Assembly: GCA_022432975.1 (NCBI GenBank)
Contig: CM039502.1
Span: 6,376,375-6,440,374, forward strand
From: Begonia masoniana
Lineage: Eukaryota > Streptophyta > Magnoliopsida > Cucurbitales > Begoniaceae
Length of the DNA stretch: 64,000 nt
Reading direction: 5' to 3'
The position numbers and the translations under genes are program-made. A model generated the notes under the pieces. It saw nothing but the letters and a program-made list of their open reading frames with translations. It was not told the origin of the DNA and did not search any database. Below, piece after piece: positions 13,051 through 29,770 of this stretch. How positions within the stretch are numbered: the stretch's first letter is position 1; every line of letters begins with the position of its first letter.

Positions 13051-15584
13051 GACAAAAACAGAATGCAGCTCTGTTAATCAACAGCATCAGCAGACAAAAT
13101 GTGGCATTGCAAAAAAATTAAAAAAGAAGCAGCTCGAAACAGTCAAGGATGTAAATCTGAAGCAGATTATCAAAGATACTGCCTCAGAAGTCTAGCTTCG
13201 CTGATTCTGATGCCATTCCGGATCATAAAACCCAGTTGAAAGCGGAGCATTAAGCGAACTACGAACTCTAGGGTTTTTAACTCCAACTCGCGGATAGAAC
13301 AGCAACGGAAATGGCAGAAGCAAAAAGAGAGGCGAATGGCAAAACAAAGAACAGAGGGTGGAGACAGCAGGAGTTAGATGTAAAAGTGGATTGTAGATTC
13401 AGTGGAGTGGGTGGTGGGTTTCATTTGACACCTTCTGCATTCCGGCCATAGTCAGTTGCGGCGAGGACGACGGCGCGCTTGTCTTTTAGCGCTTCTCTCA
13501 CCCTCTCTTTGCACTGAATCAGCAAACCCAAAAATCGAAGGTAGAAGAAGACGAAGAAAGAAGACGACTTTCGAGGGCCTTGACGACTGAGTACCAACTG
13601 GTAGGATTTTACGGAGACCATCACATTCTTCAGCTTGGGATGAGCGAGCGATCACGACCGTCCATCAGAATAATCAGATTTGATGAACGGCGTGGTGATG
13701 ATTCTCTGATTTCAAGTTTGGCCCAGGCGATCGTGACCGTCCAACAAAAATCATTCTTGATGGAACGGCTAATCCTGTGATTAAGACCTCTCCATGGTAG
13801 TCTAAATGATTAATTTCGTTAAACGGTCAAAGTCAAAGTGAGAGTGAGCCGCACCCCACGCTTCAACCAAAGAGGAATAAAATTGTTAATTAAGAAGGGA
13901 GATTAGTTGTTTGATGCCATTTGGCTAACTGGGCAGAGGACAAAATGCTTTGACTTCTAAAATATTTGGATAGGCATGGATTGATTTCAAATTAACAAAT
14001 TAAGAAGCATATACTTATTCTGGATTAACTAGGGTCCATGACCAATATAGACTCTAAAATCACTTAAGTAGGAAGTAGAATGATGTCAATGTTTGAGAAT
14101 GTCCACTACGGTAGACTTCTGTTCCTTTAATAATTTGTTGACAGTTGTGTCATAACTGCGATGATTATGGGATATAATATGATCACATCCTGTGACAATT
14201 CGTCATGTAAAAGCAAAAAAATTTAAGTGTGAATGTCCAACTCATACTAGTATGGGTATACACTTTTGTATCGCTTGAAATACTGAAAAATATATGATTT
14301 ATAAGTAGAGTTATCATCTTTATATAGTACAATGTGTTTTGAACTAAATATAATAACAAAATCGAAAGCGGATACCCGATGATACTCGTGATTTAAGACA
14401 CCAAAGTCAAATATTCAAATCGCAGAACATTCGTAATCGAGTTTCTGAGTGATTTGTAACATTATATTGCTTAAAAAATGCACAAAACGTAAACTTTAAA
14501 AATCAAAATTTCAAAACTTTACCATAAACAATCATCAAAATAGAGGTTTAAAAATTTCTGATACCATCTGTAAACTTTAATCTTATTAATCTAACACGTT
14601 TTAGAACAAAAATTGAAGCATATAGACGAAAGAGCGGAAATTCGAAATACCTCTGTTCATTAAACGAGGATAACTGCTTTCCTTCTGTGAAGAATCACAT
14701 ATAAACGTTTATTTTCTCTAGTGATTATGTATATTATGAATAAGAAAATAGACTTATAGGGGACCTTTAACGATAACCTTCTATTTATAAACTTTTCACA
14801 ACAAAGAGTTATAACATGAGAGATACCATATGAATGGTTACACTGATTATGACTTTTTAAAAAATCAAACCACACCCTTTGACAATGATCACAAATCCAA
14901 AAGTCCCTCTGGTGTTTCGACAGTGTTTCTTCCATTAGAGATGAGCTTAGAGAGAGGTTGAGGAAAGAGAGAGAGGATGGAGAAGATGAGGAGAGAGTGT
15001 GGGTAGAGCCGAGAGTTATATAGAGGGAGAAAAGAGACCTATGAAGAGTTAGATAAAATCAAACAACACCATTGTTAGATTTTCTACAAATCTTATATTT
15101 GAGACGTTTAAAATAACGATCGTCAAAAGAGAAACAAAGTATTTTTATTTTAGATAATGTTATATTTATCTTATAATTTTATATTATAATTTTACCTAAT
15201 GACATGACGTTTATTAATTAATATAATTAATATTATTTTTTAAATATTTATAATTTATTAAATCAATTAACAAGTGACCCGTAAGATTAGAGTATTGAAA
15301 TAGTCATAAACAACTCTTTCAAAAAATAGACAAAATCAAAAAGGTTTTGAACAAAAAAAGGTTATTTTCTCGAATTTAATGAATGAGATCTCTTTTTAAC
15401 GGAGTGTTAGTTTTGCAAAAATAATAGAGCGGGGTGACGCCTATGCCCCCCCCGCCCCGCCCCCCAACCAGCTGCCATTCCACAAGATCCGAATCCCCCT
15501 CTCTCCATCTTCTTCTCTGCGACGTTGATTCTGGTTCGCCATTTGAGGGTTTTGGGTTTCCTCCTCACCAGATCTCCATATGAG
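13051..15584. other. intergenic between acyltransferase and IRE1
   Basis: Divergent promoter region: the acyltransferase leader (possibly with a non-coding exon around 13200-13560) on the left and the IRE1 promoter on the right. It contains the LTR at 14569-15088 and AT-rich DNA. A pyrimidine-rich, C-rich tract (about 15443-15465) sits just upstream of IRE1. No further coding exon was recognised. Confidence 0.5.
14569..15088 (-). mobile_element. LTR of a retrotransposon with adjacent primer-binding site
   Basis: The segment begins TGTA and ends TACA, the canonical short inverted ends of an LTR, and is 520 bases long. Immediately left (14557-14566) the minus strand reads TGGTATCAGA, the primer-binding site complementary to initiator methionine tRNA used by most plant LTR elements, separated by two bases from the LTR end. 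On the minus strand a TATATAA box lies at 15022-15016, as in an LTR promoter. Element orientation is therefore minus, with the 5' LTR on the right and the body running left from 14556. No gag/pol frame and no second LTR were seen, so this is a truncated element or a non-coding type (TRIM/LARD). The outer border is inferred from the TACA end only. Confidence 0.5.
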
Positions 15585-19705
<4,121 letters not shown>

Positions 19706-21367
19706 ATACTAAAAACCTTATTGGAAAAAGTAGTTAACTCATTAGTTTATCCTCCTCATTTGCATCCTATGCTTTGTAACTTACATATAACTTACATATA
19801 ACATATAACATGCAATTGTATGTAAACTTACATATATAGACAGGCTGTTGATGACTCTTCTACTGCCAAAATGTTAGAATATGGGGCTGCTGTGCTGTTG
19901 GAAATTTGAAGGTGGTGAAGATGAGATGGGCTCAGAGTGAGAAATGGCCTGATCTTGGAATCTTAACTTGTAGTCGGGCCGTTTCATTTGAGCCTGATGC
20001 TCTTGTCCAAGCCATGCAAAACTTGCCTGAGCTATGGCTCTGAGCTTTACGCGGAGAATTCGTACTGGAAAACAATAATGTATTGTGCCACTCTTGGTCA
20101 TGCATCGCTATCAGTGTTTGAGTGCTTAAACAGGACGACCCATTTGTCTGGTAAACCCTGTGATAATGGAATATCATGTTGGGTGGATCAAGGGCAACAG
20201 CGTATCAGTCTGGAGAGAGTAGGGACGAAGACCCAGAAACGAAATGAGAAATGGGTGTGTTGTAATTCTGTAATGGCAGGAAACTGTAACATCGTTTGCT
20301 CTATACTCGGCCATGGATGAGGCTTTGTGGACCTTGAAAGCAGGAGGTGAGGGGCCACCCGACCCACTCCTCCGCCTCTTCAACTAACACTGAATCTTCC
20401 CTGCCACTTCCTCTCCCGCACTTTCCGAACCGCCCCTTCTCTCTCTCTTCCTCCTAATCCGTTCATAAATCTATAATCATTTCTGCCCACGGCTTCGAAC
20501 CCACACCCCTTTACTTTTTCTTTTTGTTAATTCAACTTTTGTATCGCATCGACACCTCAGAATGACCCAAACGTCACCTCCAGATTCGGCTTTTGTAATT
20601 GTTCTCCTACCTCTTTGATCCCATCTGTGAATGATCTATCTCAGCCCAATCCAAGGATTTTCAGTTCTGGTGGAGATGCGAGGTGTAATAAAGCTGCGTT
20701 GTGGATTGAAAGTGATGGGTCGCTTTTACTTTCAGTGTTTGATCTGTCTTTACTAGTTTCAGCTTCCTCCATTTTACCTGAACCTAACCCACCTTCCCTT
20801 CACTCTCTCTTGCAACTTCCATTGAAGAAGCTCCGCTCTGACTTAATGCCGAAAGAATGTTCCAGTTTTTCTCCCCTTTTTTCTGCACAGATTTGTGAAT
20901 ACCTCCGAATCGCGTCTAATGTTTGCAATGTAAGTTGATATTCCTTCTTTCTCCTACTCATTGATTCTAATCGCCACTCGTATTTCGAGTATATAGCTTG
21001 TAAAATTGCTAGTGTTTGGTTCGTCCCCCAGACACTGCTTTTCGTACGGTAGATTGATTTGATCGCAATTTTTCAAAATTTGAACACTCCTCTGCTCCAG
21101 GTTTTCGACCTTTTTTATTCTTTCCAGCTTCGTCCCGAGAATGTATTTTTTTCAATTGTATCGTGGGTGTTGCAGATGATATCCGTCTGATATGTGGCTG
21201 TTTTCCTGCGAACTGTCACCGATCTGTTCATTCACAGCTATTAAATTGATTATTCTCCTGCGTTATGCTCTTGTCAGAGTTGAAATCCAGAAGGAGAGCA
21301 CAGGGATAAGACTTAGAACTTCATCTTCCGACTGATGGGGTGTGTTTTTCAACTTGAAGAGTTTTAA
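19706..21367. other. IRE1 3' flank and F-box gene leader
   Basis: The IRE1 3' untranslated region lies at the left. From about 20400 the DNA becomes pyrimidine-rich and includes an open stretch (20615-20938) ending at a good splice donor (GTAAGTTG at 20932). I read this as a probable non-coding leader exon of the F-box gene followed by a leader intron, because its translation has no recognisable similarity. Not called as a CDS. Confidence 0.4.
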
Positions 21368-23113
21368 ATGAAAATGTTATTAGAAGGAAACGCCGGAAAA
21401 GAAAAACTTCGTCGAAATTTAGAGGCACTTAGTGTATCAAAACGTCTCATGAGAAGTGTAAGCCAGAAATGGAGGAAGAACGATCAGAGAGGTGGACGGG
21501 AGGAAGAAGATAATGTGAGGGGTATATCTTTAAGATGTCTTAGTTTATATAGTAAGGGTGGAGGCTGCAAAGTAGGTGCTGACACTGGTGAGGAAATTGG
21601 AGACCCAAGCAGTAGAAGAAGGTCAAGTGTCAGCGAGGAAGGCAAGGGATGCAAGTCCATATGCAGCTCTGAGGAAACTGGAATGGACTGCTGCTCATAT
21701 GTGGTTAAGGAGAGATTTTGGAGGAGACAAAACCAGAGGGAACTTGAACTGATGGATACTGTCAGGAATAGTGATGTGCACTTTTTTCTTCCGGACGACA
21801 TTCTGGAAATGTGCTTGTTGAGGCTCCCACTTACCAGTTTAATGAATGCTCGCCTTGTGTGTAAAAAGTGGAGACACTTGACCACCGCCCCTCGATTCCT
21901 GCAGATGAGACGAGAAGGTTCGTATCAGAGTCCATGGCTATTTTTGTTTGGGGCTGTCAAAGATGGGTATTGTTCGGGGGAGATTCGGGCTTTGGATGTA
22001 TCTCTAAACCAGTGGCATCAGATTGATGCTAGTATTCTAAAAGGAAAGTTCATGTTTTCTGTTGCCAGTATCCAGGATGATATGTATGTTGTTGGAGGCT
22101 GTTCTAGCTTGACCAACTTTGGAAAGTTAGACAGAAGCTCTTTCAAGACTCACAAAGGGGTTTTGGTGTTTAGCCCTTTGACTAAATCTTGGCGTAAAGC
22201 TGCATCGATGAAGCACGCAAGATCTCTGCCTATTTTAGGAATCTCGGAGGTCAATTCTGAATTTTCAGTCTTTCAAAGTTACCAAATTAGGCAAGACAGA
22301 CGATTACCAAGATCTCGTGTTAGTGGGGCATCCGAGGTTTACGAGGATCCGCATAGACTGTCAATCAGACGCCACAACCAAAATGCTTTTGATGAAAATG
22401 AGCCATCACCGTCGTATAGAAAGTCAAGCAAGTTTACTCGACAGAGAAGCGGCCAGTCAAGTACGAAAGGGGGTAGAAGATTCGTGCTTATAGCCGTTGG
22501 AGGTTTGGGATGTTGGGACGAGCCATTGGATTCCGGTGAGATCTTTGATTCGATGCTAAACAAATGGGCTGAAATACCGAGGATGCCTCTAGATTTGGGT
22601 GTCGTTTGTTCCGGGGTGGTCTGCAGCGGAATGTTTTATGCTTATTCCGAGAATAACAAACTTGCCGGCTATGACATCGAAAAGGGCTTTTGGATGGTAA
22701 TACTGACCACTCCATTCCCACGTCGAGTCCATGAGTATTACCCGAAGCTCGTGTCTTGCAATGGCCGGCTGTTCATGCTGTCTGTCTCCTGGTGTGAAGG
22801 GGATGGTCAAATCGGCCAGAGGAACAAAGCCGTGAGGAAATTGTGGGAGCTAGATCTGGCTTATCTTGTCTGGACCGAGGTCTCGGTGCATCCGGATGCG
22901 CCAATGGACTGGAATGCTGCATTTGTGGGAGACAGAAACCTGATATTTGGTGTCGAAATGTTCAAAATATTCGGACAGGTACTAGATTTTGTGACAATAT
23001 GTGATGTTTCTGATGTAGCAACTAAATGGAATCATATTTCAAGGACTCGTTTGACCCAAGAATTGGATGCTTCTTCCTGCAACACCAAGACAATGGCTGT
23101 TCTTCATCTTTAA
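21368..23113 (+). CDS. F-box/kelch-repeat protein, CFK1-like
   Basis: Single-exon gene of 581 residues. The F-box (about residues 138-185: FFLPDDILEMCLLRLPLTSL, then NARLVCKKWR) docks the protein on SKP1 in an SCF ubiquitin ligase; the kelch-type beta-propeller that follows would bind the substrate. Propeller blades are recognisable at MYVVGGC, VLVFSPLTKSWRKAASM, RFVLIAVGGLG with the SGEIFDSMLNKWAEIPRMP blade, and LWELDLAYLVWTEVSVHPDAP. The N-terminal ~130 residues are basic and Ser-rich, probably disordered. The whole closely resembles Arabidopsis At5g42350, reported as CFK1, an SCF component that interacts with the COP9 signalosome and affects hypocotyl growth. The start is the first ATG of the open frame. 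It ends about 460 bases from the convergent PUB43/44-like gene. Confidence 0.92.
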   Translation: MKMLLEGNAGKEKLRRNLEALSVSKRLMRSVSQKWRKNDQRGGREEEDNVRGISLRCLSLYSKGGGCKVGADTGEEIGDPSSRRRSSVSEEGKGCKSICSSEETGMDCCSYVVKERFWRRQNQRELELMDTVRNSDVHFFLPDDILEMCLLRLPLTSLMNARLVCKKWRHLTTAPRFLQMRREGSYQSPWLFLFGAVKDGYCSGEIRALDVSLNQWHQIDASILKGKFMFSVASIQDDMYVVGGCSSLTNFGKLDRSSFKTHKGVLVFSPLTKSWRKAASMKHARSLPILGISEVNSEFSVFQSYQIRQDRRLPRSRVSGASEVYEDPHRLSIRRHNQNAFDENEPSPSYRKSSKFTRQRSGQSSTKGGRRFVLIAVGGLGCWDEPLDSGEIFDSMLNKWAEIPRMPLDLGVVCSGVVCSGMFYAYSENNKLAGYDIEKGFWMVILTTPFPRRVHEYYPKLVSCNGRLFMLSVSWCEGDGQIGQRNKAVRKLWELDLAYLVWTEVSVHPDAPMDWNAAFVGDRNLIFGVEMFKIFGQVLDFVTICDVSDVATKWNHISRTRLTQELDASSCNTKTMAVLHL

Positions 23114-23578
23114 GGTCTCACATTTGCTGAGCAAACTCTAGGAAGTTCATTTGGACATAATCGTATATGCCTAATCCGACTAGTTTTATTCGATTTCTAT
23201 TCATATGATTGATGCTGTACCATAATAATCCATGTTTCTGACTCCTTGTTGGTATTAGATTTCTATGTGATTGGCTACCTCGTTGGACATTTCTGTTTTT
23301 CTTCGATTGGGTTGAGTTGTTTGGCAGGTTTTGTGTTTTCTTCTAACATGTCTGTCTATGGCTTTGTATGTGTGATAGACTGAGCTTCAGAGTAGTGAAA
23401 ACATGATGGTATTGTTTGAATTTGGAAGAAAAAATAAAAAATATATTGACATTAAAGCTTCCCTTTTGAGGAAAAACAACACAACTGAGAATACATTTTT
23501 ATACAATCAATATCTACTTCCAGGTTGCTTCAAAAAATCTATGAAATTAAACATCCAACAGTCTTAAAGCAGAGACTA
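23114..23578. other. convergent 3' flanks
   Basis: Shared 3' untranslated space between the F-box gene (plus) and the PUB43/44-like gene (minus). No coding signal was seen. Confidence 0.5.
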
Positions 23579-26500
23579 TCATCCCATGTTTGGAAAGATT
23601 CCGGAGAAGTTTGGTAGCTTATCCACGTGTTTCAGGGCCCGCTCGGCGATTTGCCGGGTTCGAAAGTCACCGTGCTGGTATGCATCCACAAGAGCTGTAT
23701 TCAAGTTTGGATTTCCGGAAACTTCTTTCGCGATTTCCTCGGTCCTCAAGAGTCTTTCGACCACCCAAACACTTCTCCTCCGTAGATTTTCTGTACGCTT
23801 TTCGACTAAAACATCGAGTATAGGCTTCACTCCTTCTACATCCCACAACACAAATACGCCCTGTTCAATTTCCACCCCATCATCCAACAAAGTAGAAATT
23901 GCTGCAAGAGCTGCCTCGACAACCCTCTCGTTTCTATGATCCAAAAGAGCGACTAATTTGTCAGTTGCATGTCCTTCCAAAAGGCAAAAGCTTTCTCTCA
24001 AAGAACATTTACCCTTATGGAGCCTACACAATCCTGTCATTACAGGTGGTTTGGCCAGACATGGAAAAACTGAGGCACAAAAACCGGGTGTGCGCAACTC
24101 TTGGATTTGTGTCAAATTTTTGGATTCTGCCGACAAGTTCTCTAATGCTACGGCAGAAACCATCTGCACATTGTCAAGTCCATTAGACTGAAGCAATTCA
24201 ATGAACAAAGCAGCGATATTGTGATTATGGCAAAATGCAATAGCACCGGGCTCATCGGCCAAGATAAATGTAATCCTTGCAAGTATCCGTACTAAGCCTT
24301 CAAGAAATGGTGTAACAAAGCGACTCCCCCGAGTCTCCCCTTGCTGAATCATCATTATTCTAGAGTGGACTATTGTAAATGTATCTTCATTAAGCATCTG
24401 TCGGCTGAGCCCCAAATCCCTCTCCGGAAGTTCAGCCAAGAGACCAACTGCAGCTGCTTGCTCTTCCATTATTCCAGTATTTTCTGACATGATTCTAAAC
24501 AGACTCACAAGTTGGCTAGCTGTGCTATGCAAGGCATCAGCTATGTCGTGAGCCATGTGCAGGGAAAGGTTGTGGAGAAGTTTTACAGAAGCCAAGCGCA
24601 AATCATGCTGTGGAGCCTCAATAAACTGAACTAAACTGATGGTCGCACCTGAACTTTTTATTGAAGAAACAACATTCAGAACAGTCGATGGAGAATTAGT
24701 AAGTCCGACAAGAACCTGGAGAAGCTTGCATGCAATAGCTGGACCAGTGTTGCTAATGAGATGTAGCAGATTATGGACTATGTCTTCCGAGACAAGAGTA
24801 GTCTGCTGATCAGGTCCTACTGGAATGGAATCTAACTCATAGCCGGAGTTGACGACATTGGCAAGTATTGTTGCAGAGACCTCTTTTAGTCTCATAGGAA
24901 GTTGGTTGGCACCAACTGTGAAAAGGTCCCTCACAAGGGGTGGAAGTATTCCTTCCTCTATCAACACTTTTGCACTATTCTCAAAAGAGGAGATCGGGTT
25001 TAGAGCTTTCAAAGCAGCTTCTCTTAAGTGCTTGTTACCACTTCTCATCAAATTGATCAAAGATGATCCAACAGTTTTAGCCACAAGGACCTTGACATCA
25101 TTATCTAGAGCCAGTTCGCCCAAGAAGGTCGCCATTGAGAGTTTCAATTCTGGCGGGGCTGCAATAATCCCATTGAATAAATCAGTTCATGACATAGAAA
25201 TAAAGAACAGAAGGATCATATTTAGGAGAGACAAACAAAAGCTGAAGAACAGATCGATATTTCAACATAGATACATTATAAAGCTAGTGTAACAAGCGTA
25301 AGAAGAAACATAGATTAAACTTACCCCCCATCTGAAACTCTGAGATAAATCAAAAGTAGAAAGGTAGAAAAAACATTAACTTGTACTTCACAAAAAGGAG
25401 AAAAAGTATGAAAGGAAAACTACTGATAAAATTTCAAAAAATATCTTGATACCAATGATACGTGATTCACATAATTACACAAGTACAAGCTGATCAAATC
25501 TATTTTGTCTGTGTTTATTCCTGTTATCGTCATCAAGAAAATACTCCAGAGTTGTGCCAGTTTTTATTGAAACTTTGGAACACCCTCAGAATAAGTAATT
25601 GAGAGGAACATCTATGAAACTGAGAATCAATCTTTGTGTTTTATGGTAGAAATATAAATTTCTATAGCGAAAACAAACAAAGAAAAAGAATAACAACAAT
25701 GATGCTGCTGATATGGAGAAATTATATGGATGGACCTATGAGAGGAGGAAGATTTCAGCCAAGTAATAGTAAGGGCAGCTTGGGAATGAGTTGGCAGTTG
25801 ATATGCAGCAGGGTAATGGGAATTAGCCAAGGGAATAGGGTGTTTTAAGGGGCTGGACGGGAGAGAGGAAGGCAAAATTATTCTGAAAATTTTCTGCAGA
25901 GTGATTTTCTGAGGCAGAGTATTATCTGAGTCAGACGAAGGTTAGACCCCAGGCTTGAGGTTAGGGTAACTGTAGTTCTTAAGATTAAGGAGTCTGCAAC
26001 TGGGTTTGTTGTTTGTCAAACACAGATTTATATGGCCACCTTAAACCGAAAAAAAAATACGAGAAGAGGAGACAATCACTACATCAAAGATGTTAAAGGA
26101 TAGAATTTTGCCTTTAAAAAATCATTTAGTTTAACCGCATACAGATCCTATTGGTTGTCACTACAGATCCTAAAAATCTCATAATTTAGTTTAACCGCAT
26201 ATCTCGTGTTGAAATCTTTTTGGATTGGCAAATACAGAATTCAGGTTAGTGAACACACACACAACAAATCTCCAGTTAACCTGCAGGTAAAATCCAAAGA
26301 AACCCAACAATGCACCAAGGTTTTAAGTACAATGTACGAACCTTCAAGGATACAAGTTAGAAGAGGTTGTAGTCTACCGTACTCAGCCATCTGTCTCACA
26401 TAATTCTCGAACTTCGCCAAATTCTCCAGCGTTTTTTCAGCCTTCTCAACAGTTAAGAGATTCTGCGATTTGCTGCTTGCCATTCGAACCAAAAGGAAAA

Positions 26501-27292
26501 TTGCACCATTGATTGATCCTATCTTCTCGCACAAGATTTCAGACTTAGAGAGCTCATATAACAAAGCGACAGCTTCCTCCCTCTCTTGAGAAAGTTCATG
26601 CCACAAGAACTTCACTATAGTGCGTACAGTGTCACCCTCAACAAATATTTCCTGCAAACAGAGAAACAGTTTGATGAATTCCTGAAATTTTTTGTACACA
26701 AGGAGCCAATGAAAATATTGTCAGAAAAACCTGGAATAACCTTGTTATCATCATCTTCCTGCACGACAATACAAAGTGTCTCCAGGGCTTTACAGCGAAC
26801 AGTTCTGCTGCTGCTTTTCAACAAATCAATAATCATAGGTATTAGCCCGGAATTACGAGTGACATGCTTATTGGATCGACTTTTCTGGCAGATGTATTTA
26901 ACATATTTGAGCGATAGCAATATATCACTTTCCGAGCTTGCCAGATTCAATGATCTACGAGCCCCATCAAGCTTAGCAGATTCATTCCTGGCAATCCATT
27001 CTTCAATGGTGTTTCGTAGAGCAATGCTAGGGTTCAGATCAGTGCTTCTCAGCTCTTTCAGAGTCAATGGACAGACTAGCTTCTTTCCACTATCCTTGCA
27101 TTCCTTGAACCACTTTTCAATTGCTTCTCGTTCAAAAGTTTGCCCATTTTCTAGAGTAACAGGATCACGCATCACTTGCTTCGTCAAAGGGCAGACAAAT
27201 GCATCATAAATAGGTTCGACGTGAAATCTTTCATAAATGCTCTCGTCCGATTGGCTACTGGGGTCATCGCTTCCATCCCAACTTTCAGCCAT
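23579..27292 (-). CDS. U-box ARM-repeat E3 ubiquitin ligase, PUB43/44-like
   Basis: Three exons, 27292-26741, 26651-26342 and 25158-23579, separated by an 89-base and a 1.18-kb intron, join in frame to 813 residues, the size of PUB43/PUB44 (about 800). The U-box lies near residues 28-100: YDAFVCPLTKQVMRDPVTLE, GQTFEREAIEKWF, LVCPLTLKEL, NPSIALRNTIEEW; it binds the E2 enzyme. The rest is an array of armadillo repeats for substrate binding (for example LREAALKALNPISS and RLASVKLLHNLSLHMAHDI). There is no long N-terminal UND domain, which separates it from the PUB15-like gene in this window. PUB44 (SAUL1) represses premature senescence and cell death and is guarded by an immune receptor in Arabidopsis; whether this copy is PUB43 or PUB44 cannot be told here. 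The start is the ATG at 27292; an upstream in-frame TTG is ignored. Confidence 0.94.
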
Positions 27293-29489
27293 CTCAACCA
27301 AATTTAGCCCTTAAAAAAAGGACAGCCGCAACAAACTGTGCAGGTTGAAATAAGGGCAAACAACGAAGCTATTTCATCAAACATGAAGGGGCAAAGATAA
27401 CAACAGCAGTAATTGGTGAGGTGGTAAGCATCAACAGTCCAGTTTTACACAAATCCAAGATATTAACTCTGAAGTAGCTCGAACAATACAGAAACGGGGC
27501 AGTTCAATAATTGGAATGAATTAGATCCAAGTCTAGCCACACATCTACGCATTTCCACAGATCACGTAATTAGCATCAGGAACGAAGACAGTAGAGGATA
27601 GAAGAACCATACCTTTGCCTAAATCACTCTAAAACAAGCTATACTCCTTCAAGTGGAGAGACCCAAATCCCAGCTCAGAGGAACCCATAAACCCACGAGG
27701 ACGGACAGAGAGCTCGGCATCTACTGAGAAAGAGAGATTCGAAGTAATCGGGAGGAGGTTGAATTGAGATGGCGGTGGTCAACAGAATCAGGAAGGAGAA
27801 GAGAAAGAGGGGATGGAGGAAGGAAACAACAGAACAAAAAGCAAGCGATCATTGACATTCACAAAGTAAGGAAGAAGGACGTAGGATTGTTTATCAGGAA
27901 GACGAGGGAAAGTATTGACCAGACACCGGGGGAGAGAATAGTCAAGAGAATTAGGCTGAGAGGGACGACGACACAAGAAAGTAACCGAGGCTGTCCACTT
28001 CTTAATCCTAAGTGATTAACACTAATCCTTGGACTTGATCTAGACCGAAACGGTCCGATTCGACTAACTACGGTTTCAAGAAAAAATAAAATAAGAACCA
28101 AACCGGCAATAAAAGGAACTGAATCGAATTGTGAGATTCAATTTCAATTTCTATTTGATTAAAAAATGAAAATAAGAATAAAGTTTGTTAATATAATTTG
28201 AGGGTTGGTTTGAACCAGATTTTTTCTGGATAAAATAAAAAACTTTAAATTATAAAATCAGTGACAAAACTAAATTTTAAACTATATTCCTTAACAAAAT
28301 AAATATTAAACTATTATTTGTTAGCAAGTCAACCATTCTTTGTTAACAAGTTAACAATTCTCCGTTGGTATGCCATCAAACCTATATGCAGTCGCCATCA
28401 TTTTGAGTGTAGGAGACTGCATGTATGCCGATTAGGTTAAAAATCTGAGAAGAAAGAGGATTGAGGGACAACATTATAGAAGAAATCAATGCAGAGATTG
28501 ACGAAATGTAGTTGAGGCTAATAATTGAGGTCGAAAATCATATCGAAAGGCTTGGTTACGGCTGATGATTGTGTTGATTAGAGAGAAAATATTGTCGAGG
28601 TTCAAGAGATCGATTGATTGTACGTGCGGTGATATATTAGAGAGGTTCCACGGGGACTGTACCCAGGGTTGCCCGAGTTTAAAATGAAGGCGACCGCACT
28701 TGAAATGGGGTTCAAGTGGTTCCACGAGGTCGCTCATACTCAAAATTCGAGCGACCGCATCTGGGTTTGACGGCAGACTAAACAGAAATATTTATTTTAT
28801 TAATAGATAATAGTTTAAATTTATTTTATTAAGGAACATAGTTTAATATTTGTTTGGTTACTGACCTTATAGTTTAAGAATTTATTTTTCTCTTTTTTTT
28901 TCCTTACGTTTGAGTGAGTTTAGTTTGGTTTTGTAAAACTTGGTATTTTTACATAAATTAATTTATGAGTAAATATTTCGCTTTATTCGTAATTTAGGTA
29001 TTTTATATGATTTGAATTGTTGTGATTGGTTGTCGTTAGACCACGTAGGATTTTTCAATAAATTGATCAAATCGATAAATTTGGAAGTTACCACATGGTA
29101 ATCTAAGGAAATAGATGTGAGTTGAATGGATTTTTACCTCGAGTAGGGGTTTTGATAAATGTTTTGTATGTTAAGTCGAGATCTGAGGATTTTATTTAAT
29201 ATATAAAATATATTAATTTATATATATTAAATAATTGATAAAAATAAATTTAAAAAAATAATATAATGAGAGCGAGGTGATTTTTCGGACGAACGATTCG
29301 TCGCGATGTAAGGTTGGAGTTGATTTCACAAGACAGCAAGCAATAACATTTGTGAAGAAACTTCGAAGGTAAGTCGACTTTTCACTTTTATTTTAGCGTT
29401 CAAAGTTTAAGGTTTATTGTTAGTTTAGATTCGAGTTTGGAAACAAATTAGATGTGACAATTAGTGAAAATGACGAGTTGCTTGTCAAA

Positions 29490-29770
29490 CCCATCACTAG
29501 AATGGCGTCTCCGGGCGCCCTTTGTCAAATTGCGGAGTTCTGTAGTAGAGTGCCGCCGTTAAGGCGTGGAGTCCCGCAACAGAGTTTCGCAGCAAGGAGT
29601 GTGGAGTCCCACAGTTGAAATGCGAAGACCGATAGCTGAAATGCAACATTCTGCAGTGGAGTCTCGCAGTAGTGCCACAGCTGAAGCATGGCGTTCCGCA
29701 ATGGAACCTGGACTTACACAGTAGAGCTTAGGCTCTCACTAAAGACTCACATAAGTGCAGTCTGAACTCT
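29490..29770. repeat. degenerate ~20-bp minisatellite
   Basis: The word GGAGTCCCGCA and relatives (GGAGTTCTGTAGTAGAG, GGAGTCCCACAGTTGAA, GGAGTCTCGCAGTAGTG, GCGTTCCGCAATGGAA) recur roughly every 20 bases, far more GC-rich than the surroundings. No stable frame runs through it. It reads as a decayed tandem array, possibly part of a larger transposable element. Confidence 0.45.

Noticed and set aside
20440..20520. Possible tRNA because of a CTTCGAACCCAC word like a T-arm
   Set aside because: No matching D-arm, anticodon arm or acceptor stem at the required spacing on either strand.
20615..20938. Separate 107-residue gene upstream of the F-box gene
   Set aside because: No similarity; composition and the following good donor fit a non-coding leader exon of the F-box gene.
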